Below are positions 12,676 to 27,700 of a stretch of DNA of 44,017 bases, one piece after another; the first letter of the stretch is position 1; every line of letters starts with the position of its first letter. Below the pieces are notes generated by a model. That model was not told the DNA's origin. It did not search any database and worked only from the letters and a program-made list of their open reading frames with translations. Position numbers and translations under genes: made by a program. Source of the stretch: Entomortierella parvispora (Eukaryota > Mortierellomycota > Mortierellomycetes > Mortierellales > Mortierellaceae); the NCBI GenBank assembly GCA_963573315.1, contig CAUYJH010000061.1, positions 1 through 44,017 on the forward strand, in the 5' to 3' direction.

Positions 12676-13947
12676 CTGCTGCTGCTGTTGTAGTTGCTGT
12701 TGTTTCAATAGCTGCTGCTGCTGTTGCTGATGATGTAAAGAAGGAAACTCGATCGTAACTGGATGCAGAGTCAACTCCTTCAACAACGCCACCACCTGGT
12801 CATCATAACGGATCGAATCCCAAGGAAATCCCAAATTTTCCTGATGTTTCTTCAGTCCATTGACATACCAATGAAGGTTGCTTGACTTGATTCGTTTGGC
12901 CTGATGCCTCAAATACTTCAAAATGGCATCTCTTGAGATTGGGTATAAACTTCCATCTGGATTCAACAGGTTGAGTTCTTCGGCGATTTTGGAATACGTT
13001 CGCCATGCAGTAGCATATGGGTCCTTCTTTTTCGGTCCAGTGGTCGCTGTCGTTCCAGACGGGTCAGCTGCCGCAGGGATTCCAGCATTGGAATTTGGAC
13101 CGCTCAATGGGGTTGCTGCGGCTAAAGAGGAAGAAGACAAGAGACTTGACCGCTGTCCAGCAGCGGTCAAATGGCCTGCAGAAGTACTATGATGAAGCCG
13201 TGGCTGATTGTGTGGGGGGGATGGCGCGTTTGAGGGGGAGGATGTAGATGAGGTCGTCGAGGATGGGGGCTTTGGAGGTGGGTATTGGGGTTGGGGTTGG
13301 GTCAGACTCGAAAAGGAGCGGGAGTGGGGTCTTGACGTAAATGAGGGGTCTGAAGTCCTTGTCGCCACTAGCGAGTTGCGATGGTGAGATAGCTCCTGGT
13401 TGACATGGCTTGACGAGAACGAGCGGTCGCGCTGATGGTGGGAGTGGTGATGCTTCGACTGTGGGATCGCGTGGGTCGGTGGAGGAGAGGAGTTGTACGA
13501 GCTATGGGCATGGTCATTACTGCCGTAGCTGTGGTGCTGCGAGTATAGAGATGCTGAAGTCTGTGGAGGGGACGGGATGGAGGGGGAGGAAGGTTCTGGT
13601 GGCGACTGATAGTGATCCTGGTATCGCGGATTTGTGGCCAGGGAGGACGAGGACGAGGTGCGGAGAGAAGAGCGGGGAGGGGGGCCAGGGGCAGCCATTG
13701 ATGAATCGGGTTCGGACCAGTGTCCGTACGAGTCCCGTGGATCGGCAGAGGGGCGGCGGTAGTCGTGCGACTGGCGATGCTGTGGAGGGTGAGGAGGGTG
13801 CTGGTGCTGATGCTGGCTCTGGTGATATTGCTGCTGCTGCTGCTGGTGAGAATGATGATGATGGTGATGATGTTGCTCGGGGGAGTAAGGCGAGTGGGCA
13901 AAGGTCTGGTAAGCCTCGGATGAGGACGCGTGGCTTGAACGACTCAT
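10220..13947 (-). CDS. Large Gln/His/Ser-rich nuclear regulator with recombinase-like core-binding domain
   Basis: Four exons, 13947-12051, 11945-11740, 11657-11124 and 11011-10220, join in phase to give 1142 residues. Intron 1 (105 bases) is itself open in frame, so its retention would only insert 35 residues. Residues 1-300 are Ser/Pro/His/Gln-rich. Residues about 305-395 form the one folded-looking block: it starts at DPYATAWRTYSKIAEEL, and includes ISRDAILKYLRHQAKRI and LHWYVNGLKKHQENLGFPW. That pattern resembles the SAM-like core-binding domain of tyrosine recombinases, as in Crypton-type elements, but no catalytic Arg/His/Tyr domain follows. A long polyQ lies at about 403-445. A second conserved-looking block spans about residues 825-900, with YAQRLQTQYG, HPWGCVELW and LTIKMYMDWAGLV. 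The C-terminus is acidic. A DNA-binding or transcription role is inference; I do not recognise a named orthologue. The start ATG is the first in a long open frame. Confidence 0.85.
12617..12732 (-). repeat. CAG/CAA trinucleotide tract encoding polyglutamine
   Basis: An interrupted CAG/CAA tract in exon 1 of the large regulator gene encodes about 35 glutamines with a few Leu, Tyr, Lys and His interruptions. The mix of CAA and CAG suggests selection for the peptide as well as slippage. Confidence 0.9.
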
Positions 13948-14877
13948 TGTTGCAACAGATCAGAGGACAAGGGGGAAGGGAGCAGGACAAGACAGAGGAC
14001 AGCTGGCGGCAGAGATGGGTCGGGAGAGGATAAATGTTGGGTGCAGAAAGAAAGAACAAAAGGAAACAAGTTAGAAAACTCGCACTCTTAACGAACTCCG
14101 AGGCGAACTGAAAACTGAAACGGGCAGAGATGGTGGGGAGGGAGGAAAGGAGGAGTAGGGGTACAAACAGAGAGGATCAGGGTTCCACCACCTGGGCTAC
14201 CACTACTACTGCAGAACTACACTACCCTCAAGACTACCACGACTGCGACCACGGCTGGACCCTTGTAGACCAGTGCAGTGCAGTACAGGAGCAACAATAA
14301 AGACTCTTGGAGAGGAGAGGAGAGGAAAAAAAAAAAAAAAAAGAGAGATGACCACCCTAAAAGTGAAGAGCGGAGAGGAAAGGTGCCGCCCATCTCCTGG
14401 CTCTCTATCGTCCTCTCTGTGGCCTTCTCGCCCCCACGCACGCTCCAGACACTCGCAAAGGAACAACTTTAGAGGTACTTGTAGCCCGATAGACTGCTGT
14501 AGCACGATGATGATGATGTTGATGATTACGCCCGATGTTCATTAAACTGCTCCCCCACAGTTCACGCACCAATTAGCCTGCAGCAACCCCCGAAATCACG
14601 ACTGGTTGACAAAGACAAAGGAAAATACAGCAGCAGCAGAGCGGTAGAGCGTGGATCAATTTGCACGGTACTCTTGCCGGGGTATGTATAATTATTGCTG
14701 TTTTGTGGGGGGGATGTGTCTGTGGACAGGATGTGGTCGAGATGAAGGGGAGGGAGGCGATTGTACCTGATTACAGTAGTATGCATTTGTGATTGGATTG
14801 ATTTGATTGTTGGGTGCGTGCAGGCAAGAAGGTTAATTGTTTCAACACACACACCTTTACGTCCGTCTGTTGGGCCC

Positions 14878-15077
14878 ATTCTCTATCTCTATCTCTCTTC
14901 CTCTCTCTCTCCCTCCCTCTCTCTCTCTCCTGGTCTATCTTCCTCTCGTTCGCTCTCTCCTGCCTATCCTTCTCTCTTTCTCTCTCTCTCTCTCTCCTCT
15001 CTCCCCTATCCATCCCTAGCGAGTCTCTTCATTTCCCGCCCGCTCTTTCTTTCTATCCCTCTCTCTGTCTCTCTCTA
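14878..15077 (+). repeat. CT-rich low-complexity block
   Basis: About 200 bases are almost wholly C and T on the + strand, with many CTCTCT runs. It is a polypurine/polypyrimidine tract of unknown function. Confidence 0.85.
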
Positions 15078-18000
15078 ATTTTACATCAGAGACACTCAGT
15101 TGGCATCCCACCAGATGCTCTTTGCTTTCGACCTCGTAAATCTCCCCTGCCTTCTTTCCATGTCAAGGAAACAAAATAAGAAATTTTTCTTGAACAGGGT
15201 GAAAAAGTGAGCCTGCAATCGGTGGTCGGGGGAGAGGCGATTGCATTTTTGTACCCAATTCTAAGCCATTCGGTGGTGGAACAGGTGGCTGGAGAGCAAG
15301 GGTGACAAATAATATAGTGCAACAGGTGGAGAACATGTCTCCACTCTTCAGATGGCAATCCTGGCAACACTTACAAGATACTGAGACAATATCCTTTGGT
15401 CGTGATGGAAAGTGACCAAGGCTGGGAAACCTTGATCCTGATTTTTGATAGGGGAGAAGGTGATCGAAGGTACGCTATCAACGTGCTTGGGGCGAAAGGG
15501 GTATGATTTTCGGGTCGCGTGAGTGTCGAGTGGTCCAGATGCAGGTGGGAAGCAGGTGGAGAGGGAAAGGGGGTCGGAAAGCAGGTTGGATGGTTGATTG
15601 TCGACTGGAATGCAACACTGGCGAAAAGGGTTGGGGGAGCAAAGAAAGGAACAAGAGTGCTTTCAGTAACGGGATGAGAATGGTAGGTAACAAGTGCTCA
15701 GAGACAGATGGCGTTTGTGGGGGGGAGAGAGTCGGTATCTGGGTGGATGGATCTATGAAAAAATCGAGGCTACCGGTCCCGATTGCCGAAAAATTATTTG
15801 CGAGAGCAAGAGGGAGTGTGAGTGAAGAGGAGGATATTTCTATCCTGGGATCTGGATGATTGTTGGAGGATGGGAGGGTCGAGAGAGAGGTGCAGATGGT
15901 AAGAGAGTCAAAGTGTGGGTGGATGGTGCAGGGGCAATCAAGAGTGGGGAAAGGAAGAGAGTAAAGAGAAGGAAAGAAGGAAAGAAAGAGAAACACTGAG
16001 GGACCGAAAGAATACCAAATCTCAGGAACAAGGGGATTGAGCTTGCTCTGTCTGCACGATACAGAGGAAAGGGCGGATGGTGGCCAATGGTCCATCTATC
16101 CATAACCAGTACCGTCTGGCTGCCATTTGTCAATCATTCTTTGTCAATGCTATTGTTTACTGCCGATGGCTTTTACTTTTGCGGGGTCTCCCCTTCCGGA
16201 ATCACCTTGCTCCCACCCATCGCTTACCGATAGCGCACATCCCTCTCTGTTTACGGTCATCCGCCGCCTTTGGGCCGCTGCAGAAACTCGCACATGAAAG
16301 CTGACAGGTCAGTCAAGACAACAGATCCTCGCACAGTACTCTTCTGTGAAAATGAAGACCCGGCTTTGTTGCTCTGTGCTCCTCCTCGCGCCTTTGATGT
16401 TGTTGTTGCTCCTTATTGACCTTTTTGCGCGCTGTAAGAAAAACCAATGCAGTGGCAACAATCAATAGGACAGAGGAAAGAACCTTTTTTTCGTGGCAGG
16501 TGCCACAAGTCTTTCAGTGTGGCAACAAGTTGAAGAGTAAAAAAAAAGATGCTGGAGACAGTACGATCCAAAGAGTACCCGATGGGAACTACTGTACACG
16601 ATATGGCCCCTCTCCTTCCCATGGCCCTGGTATCCAGTGAGAAATAAAAATATAGACTTGAGCAGAGAGATTCAAGTTACCAACTGCAGAATACGCGCGT
16701 GCTTTTCTCATTCAATGGGTCAAGTGGATCCTACCAATCGATTAAAGCAAGGCGACTATTGAGTTGATGAACAAAGGACGCCCAATGCTCAAAAAGAAAA
16801 CAAGTTCCGGGCGCGCCGCATCATTGGCCCTGGAGTTGGACGAAAGATTCAGTCTCTGGGAATTTGTTTGACAGATGAGTGCTCTCTGTGTGGCCCCGCC
16901 CCTCTTTCCCCCTCTTTCCTCCCTCTATCTCTGCTTCCACTTCCGAGGGACTTCTGTAGGGCGTCTACAAAAGATCGATTCAAGGTTTTTGAGAGTGCTC
17001 TCTTGAAAGGGGTGGTTGGGGAGAGAGAAAAAAAGTTTTTTTTTGAAAGTACCACCTTTCTCGACTACACCACCACGCATTGGCAGACCTTCAGATTGTT
17101 GTTGACAAACTAGTTCACAAGAGTTTCTCCTCATCGCCACCTTCACCTCCTTTTCTATAATGCTTTCCTTGGACCAGTTTGATTTTGAAAAATAAAAACT
17201 CGATCGATTGCGAAGTGAGCTTTGTTACAGTAAATGTAGAATAGAGAACAACATTGGACCCAAAACTGTGCACAACGCTAAAAGGGCTTCTTAGGTTGCA
17301 CAGCAAGAGTGCCAATGGTCAGCCAGACGCTCCATGTTGGGTGGAGAAGGATGGGGCTCACTTTTGTGGAGGAAGGGCGGAGGGGAGAGTCAAAAAAAAA
17401 GAGGGCAGGAGGAATGGCCTGATGTTTTTTTTGTTTGCCTGCAACCGCTCTTCGACCTGTGATCCGTCCATTGGAGGCCCACTTTAATGTTGCACCGTAT
17501 TCCCTTGTACCCTTGTAGCGCCAACTTCCAATGAATACGCCCAAGTTCAATGGTCTCGACCTTGGGCTGCGAGCGTGTGCATGTGTTTGCACCATCGAAA
17601 CCCTCGTCCTGTTGACAAAAGTTGAGGAGGATCATCTCTCCAGTGACACCTGAAAGGCTGATCTCCAGAACATGCGATCAACGTTCATCTCCTGCACCCA
17701 CCCCCCCCTTCTCCTTCCTTCTGCTGCAGAACGTTTTGCTGGCTTTTTTTTGCTGTGCCTGGATAAACTGTTGGTCATCCCGTTTAAGCAGGAGACAAAA
17801 CAGAACCTCATGCACGGTCTCTTACACGAACTGCAAGTTATGAAATGAAAAGGTACTTGTTTATTCATGGTAAGAGGGAATAACAAACACAAGAAGGGAA
17901 GGGATATTTCTGTAGCGATAAGTATTCTGTCGTCCGACGACCTGCAGATTTCCCTCCCCCTTGTTCTTTCTCTGCGAAAAGAAAAAGAGAAACTGCTCTC

Positions 18001-19100
18001 AAACTTGGGAATCCTTGTCCTCGCCTCTTCTTTCTCTTCCAGCTTCTATCCCATACCCCACTTCTCCACTTTTTTGCTCGATTGGTCTTGGACGAACAAC
18101 AAAACGCACGTTTCTGCTGATGAATACTGAAATGATGAGCGATAAACAACACCAAAATGACAATGATGCACACTCACAACAGAGTTAATTCAAAGTGACA
18201 AGGCGCGGTATGTTGTTGCTGTTGTCGCTTCTCTTATTTCTTTGTCAATGGTTCTCTTCATGTTTACAGATGGCCCTGACCATTAAATGTGTTTTCTTGC
18301 CTTTTTTTTTTCTTTTTTGGTCCGGCTCCTCTGTCCACTCTTCCCTCTCTTCATGTGCCGCATAGGCGTAATCAAGTTTAGAAATGAAAGGACTACTGGA
18401 CCGAGGTCCATACCCCTCACTGGAGTGAAAAACGCGTCGAGGACGCGTCTTTTACCTTTCATTGTTCACTGGAGGTCTTCATGGGAAAATGCAATGTCAA
18501 TAGTAGAATCTGGCTCCATCTTGCTCTCCTGAGGTACTGTAAGTACAATACATGCACGAGGTACGTTTTTGGGCTGACGCCAAAGCAACATCATTGGACC
18601 ATCCATGAACCCGTTTGTAAAGTCTACTAAATCAAAGGCAGGGGAGAGAACACTCAATCAGGTTCCTAAACGAATAAAAAGAGAATGCAAAAAACAAGGG
18701 CAAAGTTCTTGTCAAAGAGCACAGAGTTCCAGCTTGGACATGTGCTTGGCGGCACTTCGGGCTGTAAACAAACAAAAACACACTGAATGAGCGGGCTGAC
18801 AAGAGACAGACAGGGAGAGAGAGGAGAGGAGAAAGAGAGAGACAGTTGTGGAGCAACTGTAGACGAATAATTGTGCTGACTGTTCTGTGCGACCGTGGGT
18901 CTCCACAATATTGCTTTGTCCACGAAAGCAAAACCTCCACACTTCCTCTTTTTTACCGAGTCTATTTCTCATCCTATTCTCTCTCACATGCCAGAATGAC
19001 AAAGGCCAACAGGCTCGCACAATTGGATCTTCACCACACATCTACACACCCACACTCTTTCTCATTTTCTCTCTCATTTCTTCAACGAGTGCGATATAAT

Positions 19101-19232
19101 GCACTGTTCCAGAGTGTTCATTCAAGGTATTTCAACTACCCATCACATTTCCGATTGTGAGAACGACACTGTGCACTATCCCAGAGTGTTCATCCAAGGT
19201 ATTTCAACTCTCCATCACATTTCCCGATCGTC
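19101..19232. repeat. Imperfect tandem duplication, period 72
   Basis: Two copies of a roughly 60-base segment, starting at 19101 and 19173, share CCAGAGTGTTCAT, CAAGGTATTTCAACT and CCATCACATTTCC at a constant offset of 72 bases. They lie 87-218 bases beyond the stop codon of the Stm1-like gene, probably in its 3' untranslated region or terminator. Confidence 0.9.
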
Positions 19233-19318
19233 AGTCTTTTCTTTTGAAAAATGGGTTCGAAATGATTGTGATTTTTTTAAAAGACAAAGCGTTTTTTTAT
19301 GGCTAGAAAAAAACATTT

Positions 19319-20920
19319 TTACTTGGAGCCAAGGGTGGGGAAGAGCTCGGCATCAGCAACGTCGACAACGGGGCCACGGGTGGCAGCAGCACGGCGGGGG
19401 GCAGCGGCGCCACGGGCACCACGGGCACCACCGCGGGCACCACGCTCACCACCACGACCGCCACGGGCACCGCCGCGGGGGGCAACGGGCTCGCGAGCGG
19501 GCTCGGTGTAACGGACCTCGATATCCTTGATCAAGACCTTGGCCTCCTTCTTGCCCTTCTTGGCCTTGGCGACGGTGTCGGCGCGCATCTTGATGAAGTC
19601 ACCAGTCTCCTCAACCTCGAGGACCTTGGCGTTCTTCCACTGGGAATCGTCAGCGCCGGCGTTGGCAGCACGAGCCTCAGGGAGAGCAACCTTGACGGCC
19701 TTGGCAGCCTTCTCCTGGAGGTAGTCCTCGAGGGTCTTGACAACGGGCTCGGGGACGGCGGGCTCAGCAGCCTCAACGGCAGCGGACTCGACGGCACTAA
19801 TATAGGCGGCACAAAGAAGAAGAAATCGTAGGGAAACCGATCAGTTGGTTGGTTCTTCACTTCCATGATCGAGCGACCTCTTTGCCTTCCAAGGCCCTGG
19901 TATCGCAATCGGGTATTTCTAGTTCTTGTTCAGTCAACATTCAACTTACGCCTCAGCATCCTTCTCGCCCTCAAGGGGAGCGGTGGTGGCATCACCCATC
20001 ACGCGGTGCTCCTTCTTGTCGCTGTTCTCGATACCGGTACCGGAGTGACGGTCGAGACCACCGTGGCGACCGCCACGGGGAGCGCCGCGGGAAGCACGGG
20101 GAGCGCGGGGAGCACCCTCGCCGCGGGGAGCGCGGTCGAAGCGGGGTCCACGAGCTAAGAATGAAGGTGAAGATCAAGAACGATCGGTCGGCGTTAATGA
20201 CTTTGATCTTTGAAGTCGTCCTCTAGACTATGTCTGCCATCCAAATGTTCTCTCGTTTGTTCCTGAACGTCCATGATGGCGTATTACTGCCCCCGATGGG
20301 TATCCAAGAGTCAGACGTTGAATAGATAACCGCCCTGGTGACTGACACTCTTTGGTTGCTAGAGTATCCAGGTTGAAGTATTGAACAGCTTTCGGGCACT
20401 AAAATTTCAGCAGATCGGAGGTTTGTCGAGACAAGTGTTGACGAGCAAAAGCTCCCTCAGATCTACAAGCCGAGATCAAGGGTTCCTCTCGGAATGCAAG
20501 CATTCTACTTCATTGGTTCCTGAAGAATCGAGTATTCCCATCAATGATCTGTTGGTTGGCCAAGGTCCGATCAACGTTCCTTCCTCTCCATTGTCCTTGC
20601 CAGTCGTCTGCTCCTGACACGCACTCTGTGTGCCCTCTCTGCTTGTCCTGATGTCGCTCTGGCGTCTCAAGGTCCACTTGCTCTGGGCTGAAAACTCTTT
20701 TTTTTTTCCTCCTGTGAGGTGATCAGTCCTTACCATCACCCTCTCTGGGCTTGTTGTTGCGGGCACCCTCCTTGCGGGGGGCCTTGTTGTCAACGGGCTT
20801 GGAAGCGGTGGCGGGGGCCTTAGCAGCGACCTGCTTGACTTCCTTCTTGACGGCGGGGACCTGGATGGTCTGATCCTGAGCGTCGTCGTTGAGAAGGTCA
20901 AAGATATTTGTAGACGCCAT
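19319..20920 (-). CDS. Stm1/SERBP1 (HABP4 family) ribosome-associated RGG protein
   Basis: Three exons, 20920-20734, 20154-19950 and 19796-19319, join in phase to give 289 residues. The N-terminus ASTNIFDLLNDD matches the opening of Stm1-like proteins. An Arg/Pro/Gly-rich block follows at about 64-96. The family hallmark GLDRHSGTG is at about 95-103, followed by SDKKEHR. KTLEDYL is at 151-157, RGG-type repeats lie at about 243-275, and the protein ends in FPTLGSK. Members bind the ribosome mRNA channel and the decoding area, protect idle ribosomes and bind RNA or G-quadruplexes; that role is taken from the family. Strongly biased C-ending codons fit high expression. The first intron is long (579 bases). 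The candidate TATA is at 21370-21377. Homologues are S. cerevisiae STM1, S. pombe oga1 and human SERBP1. Confidence 0.94.
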
Positions 20921-21369
20921 TGCCTGTTGGGGGTGGGATCAGTCGAGAAAAAGGGAGAGTCATCGTGATGTTAATTGAATGGTCTATCAAGAGGTGAGAG
21001 TTTTTCGAGCGAGTTGATTTCCAGTCCATGATCTGTGGCATTCCGAAATGAAATCAATTCAACACAAAAAAAGTCTCTGGGAGGGTGCAAGTCTGTCCGT
21101 GGGTCCCTGCGCGGGTCTACAAGTCCATGGGTCGATCAAGGGTTGGGATGGTGATCCTGATTCCGGGGATGAAGTCCCCGGGGGCCGGCGATGGCGATGG
21201 ATGGTATCCTCGCAGACCATGGATGGCCAGCAGGATCAATGGATGTGCGTCCAGACAACGGGTCCAGGAGAGGCAATCGGCTACTATGATTGGCTCCTGG
21301 GTCGGCCGTAGAGTACTCAGTCCCGATTCAATCGCAGCCACGGTCTCGCTGCAGGCGTGGGGTCGCACC

Positions 21370-21377
21370 TTTTTATA
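21370..21377 (-). promoter_or_regulatory. TATA box (TATAAAAA) of the Stm1-like gene
   Basis: TATAAAAA on the - strand lies about 450 bases upstream of the Stm1-like start codon and is the only good TATA match in the interval. It is consistent with a strongly expressed gene with a leader of about 400 nt. Confidence 0.45.
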
Positions 21378-21681
21378 AATTTGTTGAGAAGGAGCGCAAA
21401 ACTTGCTGGCTTGCACGCCGTATTAAGTCCCTGCTGGCCGGGCTCTCCAGATATCTGTGGCTGAGCCACACTTTCTCTTCCTTGCCTCTCACTCCTCTGT
21501 ATCTCTATCTCTATCTTTCTCTGACTTTGATCCACAGTACCTCTCTCTCTCTCTACATCCTCCTCCCTCCTCCCTTCCCTCTTTTCCTCTCTCCTTTCAC
21601 CACACACTAGATCTTGGCTCCTATCAATGATCAATTGCAGCCAAAAGGAGGAGAGATCTTCGATTTATGATTGTTTTTGGA

Positions 21682-21687
21682 TTTATT
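21682..21687 (-). terminator. Poly(A) signal of the malic enzyme gene
   Basis: AATAAA on the - strand lies about 100 bases past the malic enzyme stop codon. Confidence 0.55.
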
Positions 21688-21787
21688 TTTTGTTTGTTTT
21701 TTTGGAATCATAACAAAGTAATGTAGGGAGGGAACTCGTAACAAAAGAGAGAGAGAGGAGGAAGGAAAAATGCAACAAAAGTATAAT

Positions 21788-24775
<2,988 letters not shown>

Positions 24776-27700
24776 TGTGAGGAAGAGTCTGAATGAGGAG
24801 GAGGGAGAATGTACGAGCTGATCGGCGAGGAACAGAGGAAGGTGGAGTGGAAAGAAGGTGAGGGAGTGGAGAGGGAAGGAGAGGAACAGAAAGAGTAGCG
24901 AGGAGCGGATGAACGTTGGTAGTATCTAAGAGAAGAGAGAAGAGAGAAAGTGGGCCTTGTTTTTGTTTCTTTTATTGTCATCCAGTGTCTGACAGATAAC
25001 AGAAACTGCTCAAATGAGGGGACTGAATACCCTTGATCATTATTGAATGGCACACAAGACTGTGGGCGACTTGCCTCTTTTGGGACGCACTCGGCCTCAT
25101 CATCGTCGTCACCCTTCTTCTTCCCCACCTCCATGCCGTGCCATTTGCACGCTTTGTTTGTGTCGAGACAGGCACCTTTCTCCAAATGGTGCGTCTTCCC
25201 CGCCGGAACAAGCAGGGTGGCCGCGCTGGCTTGCTCAAGGGAAAAGCGATCCAAAGAAGGAGCTCGCGTTTCTGCCTCAGAGAGGTTGCGATCGATTGTT
25301 CGACTTGAAGGAATCGATCCACAAATGCCAATTGGGGCACAGAGACAAACAAACTGAATGTGCGGCTGTCCGCCTGCGTTTATCCCTTGGTCCAAGCAAA
25401 CAAAGGGCACACAGGCCGTGGAGAATTACGGAAAGAGGGCGAGTGCTCTCACCCACAACTGCACTGATGTCCACCGATTTCCAAACGCCTCTTTTATTTT
25501 TACTCCACCTTCTTTTTGCCCACCTCATTCATGTCCGGAAGCCTCTACGCTTCAAACTTGCCCGTCCTTCATTCTCCACTCTCCTCGTACCTGAATTCAA
25601 TATATTCGCTCCAACCTCCCGCATCGCTTCCGAGCCGTATTAACTTGAAGACCTCGGGCGTTTACCCTTGTTCCTAGTCCACCCTTAGCGCGTTGCGGCT
25701 ATTTGCTTTCTCGATCACCGGTTCAGGCTTCACCCATAGCTTCATTCCGCATCTGCTTGTCTTTCGTTTCTTTTACTCGTTTCATTTCGTCCTCTTTCTT
25801 CTCAACCTCACTCTTTTCTCTTGTCATTGAAGCATGAGGCCTAACACATACTCTCTGTCTACCCAAAGAAAGCAACTGTCAGTCATCGAAACCACAGGTC
25901 TGACAAGCAATTGGTCAAATCCGAAAGAAGAACACTGCCCAAAATGCTCTAAGCGCGCACTAAACTCCATCTCGGGATCAATTGAACATCGAATATCACA
26001 TCATCGCCCACTGGACAGAGCAACAATAGCCCCATCCCCCTGTAAATCTCTGAACAGGTATGACGACAATGGTTCTTTGGGATTAAAGGCGAGTGTCAGT
26101 GTCAAGGATTGTCCACACCTCTCATCCAAAGAACAAATGATGCTTCTCGGCTCTATGTCTGGCGGACAAACTAAACAAAAGTCCGGCAACTGAGTCCGTG
26201 GGCCAACCTCTTGCTCCCTGTCATGAGGACCAAAGAGAAGACTTTGACAAGACGGTGCGGGCCCCACAACTGTGAGTTGCATTCACGCCGTGCGTGATAC
26301 AGTACCCCTGTCCGTAATATCAAAGTGAGACGCTTTCTTTCATTACTGTAAAACTGCACTATATCGTTTGCGGTTGTCCAGTGGCAGGTCGGGCAGGAAC
26401 AAACCCAAAAAACGTGGAGAAAGTCGTAAGACGAAAACGGCGGTGATCACCCGCAAATTTAAAAGACAGAGGCAAGACGGGCACAGCTGGGTCTGAATTC
26501 AGATAAGGATTTCTGTCCTCCCTCCACGCCGATTGTGCAGGGTCAGGACAGGGGCCTGGTACAATCAATGGCGAATGAGGAGCTTGTTTGTTGCCTCCCA
26601 AGCCACGGTTTAAGTATTGAGCTTTTAGTCATTGAAAGCGGCTTAGTTCTATTTTCATCACATGACTATTTGACAGAGAAATTGGTGGCGCCAAAAGTCT
26701 TGAGCAGCGGGACAGTGAACGTTTGTTGGTGCAACATTTGAAATCATGAAGATCGCTCGTCTTGCAGCGAAACATTCTTGTGCAATTTGTAGCCAATTTT
26801 GATAAACATGAAGGCGGGGGATCCCAGGCGGGGATGACCAACCACCTTTATCACCTGTCGTTCGAGCAATTGAAGTTGGATCTCTCGCTCGCTCTCAATC
26901 TCCTGTCCAGTGTCCCCATCCAACGATAATGATAATAGTGCCTAAAAGGTATTGGGCCCCCGAGCGTCTTCGAGGAAGATGACGAAGCTTTCAAAGAAAA
27001 TAAAATCGTTCCTCGAGAGCACTATTTCCATGTGCTTTGCATTAGCCTGAAAAAATGAAAACAAACCCTCTGCGTCCCCTTTGCCTTTTTCAGGAACGGA
27101 TACATCTCTGTCCCTCAAACGGTGTCCATTCCTTCCGTCGCGTTCGGAACGCGACTCCATACCCTCTGCGGGTCAAGAGCCTTGGCGACGAGAATGAACC
27201 AGTCGACGTGTGAACTGTTCTACGAGGTCAAGCTTACATGTGCAATTGACACCAGCAGCAAATAAGGCGATGGCGCACTGAGGTCAAGTTATTTTTTGAC
27301 TTGATTGTGAAATGAAGGCTCTCAAGTCGAGACAAGGTGCGAATTCCACTAAGGACATCTATTGCCTGTCCCCCGGTCGCGCGCTTGAATCCAATAGGAG
27401 CGCGGGTGGGAGGACGAACAGAGGGAAGCAATAATACAAAAAAAACTGACCTTGAGAGCTTTGTGTCCCTACTGTTGTTGTCCTTGTCTTCCTCTTCGCA
27501 CTTGGTTCAGAAAGACCGGAAGGGTCATTGGCAGGCATCATGACGAGCACTATAACATTACGCTGCATCCGCAATTTACATCTCTTTGTGCCTCTTCTCT
27601 CTTCTGGTTCCCCTTCCCTTCATTCGACTTTCGCAGTGCTCGTGAACCTGCAACCCTTCCCTTCCATCACCTCCTCCCCTTCCCCCTCTCCTCCTCCGCT

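Larger units (their letters stand above)
13948..19318. other. 5.4-kb gene-free spacer
   Basis: This is the longest stretch without a recognisable gene. It includes the probable leader of the regulator gene, with purine-rich + strand to about 14.2 kb and again at 15.5-16.0 kb. A 200-base CT-rich block lies at 14878-15077, and a 72-base tandem duplication sits near 19.1 kb. Open frames, including 15478-16095 on the - strand, translate to Ser/Pro/Leu-rich sequence without domains. No tRNA, transposase or reverse-transcriptase signature was seen. Confidence 0.6.
20921..21787. other. Spacer: Stm1-like promoter and malic enzyme 3' end
   Basis: This holds the upstream region of the Stm1-like gene and the 3' untranslated region of the malic enzyme gene, both on the - strand. 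No further gene is seen. Confidence 0.7.

Noticed and set aside
12617-12732. Short regular repeat considered as a CRISPR-like array
   Set aside because: It is an in-frame CAG/CAA tract encoding polyglutamine in a eukaryotic gene, with no spacers.
15478-16095. 205-codon open frame on the - strand
   Set aside because: Ser/Pro/Leu/Thr-rich translation of a pyrimidine-rich strand, with no recognisable motif.
19248-19262. GGGTTCGAAATG resembling a tRNA T-loop
   Set aside because: The flanks do not pair as a T stem and no acceptor or anticodon arm can be drawn.
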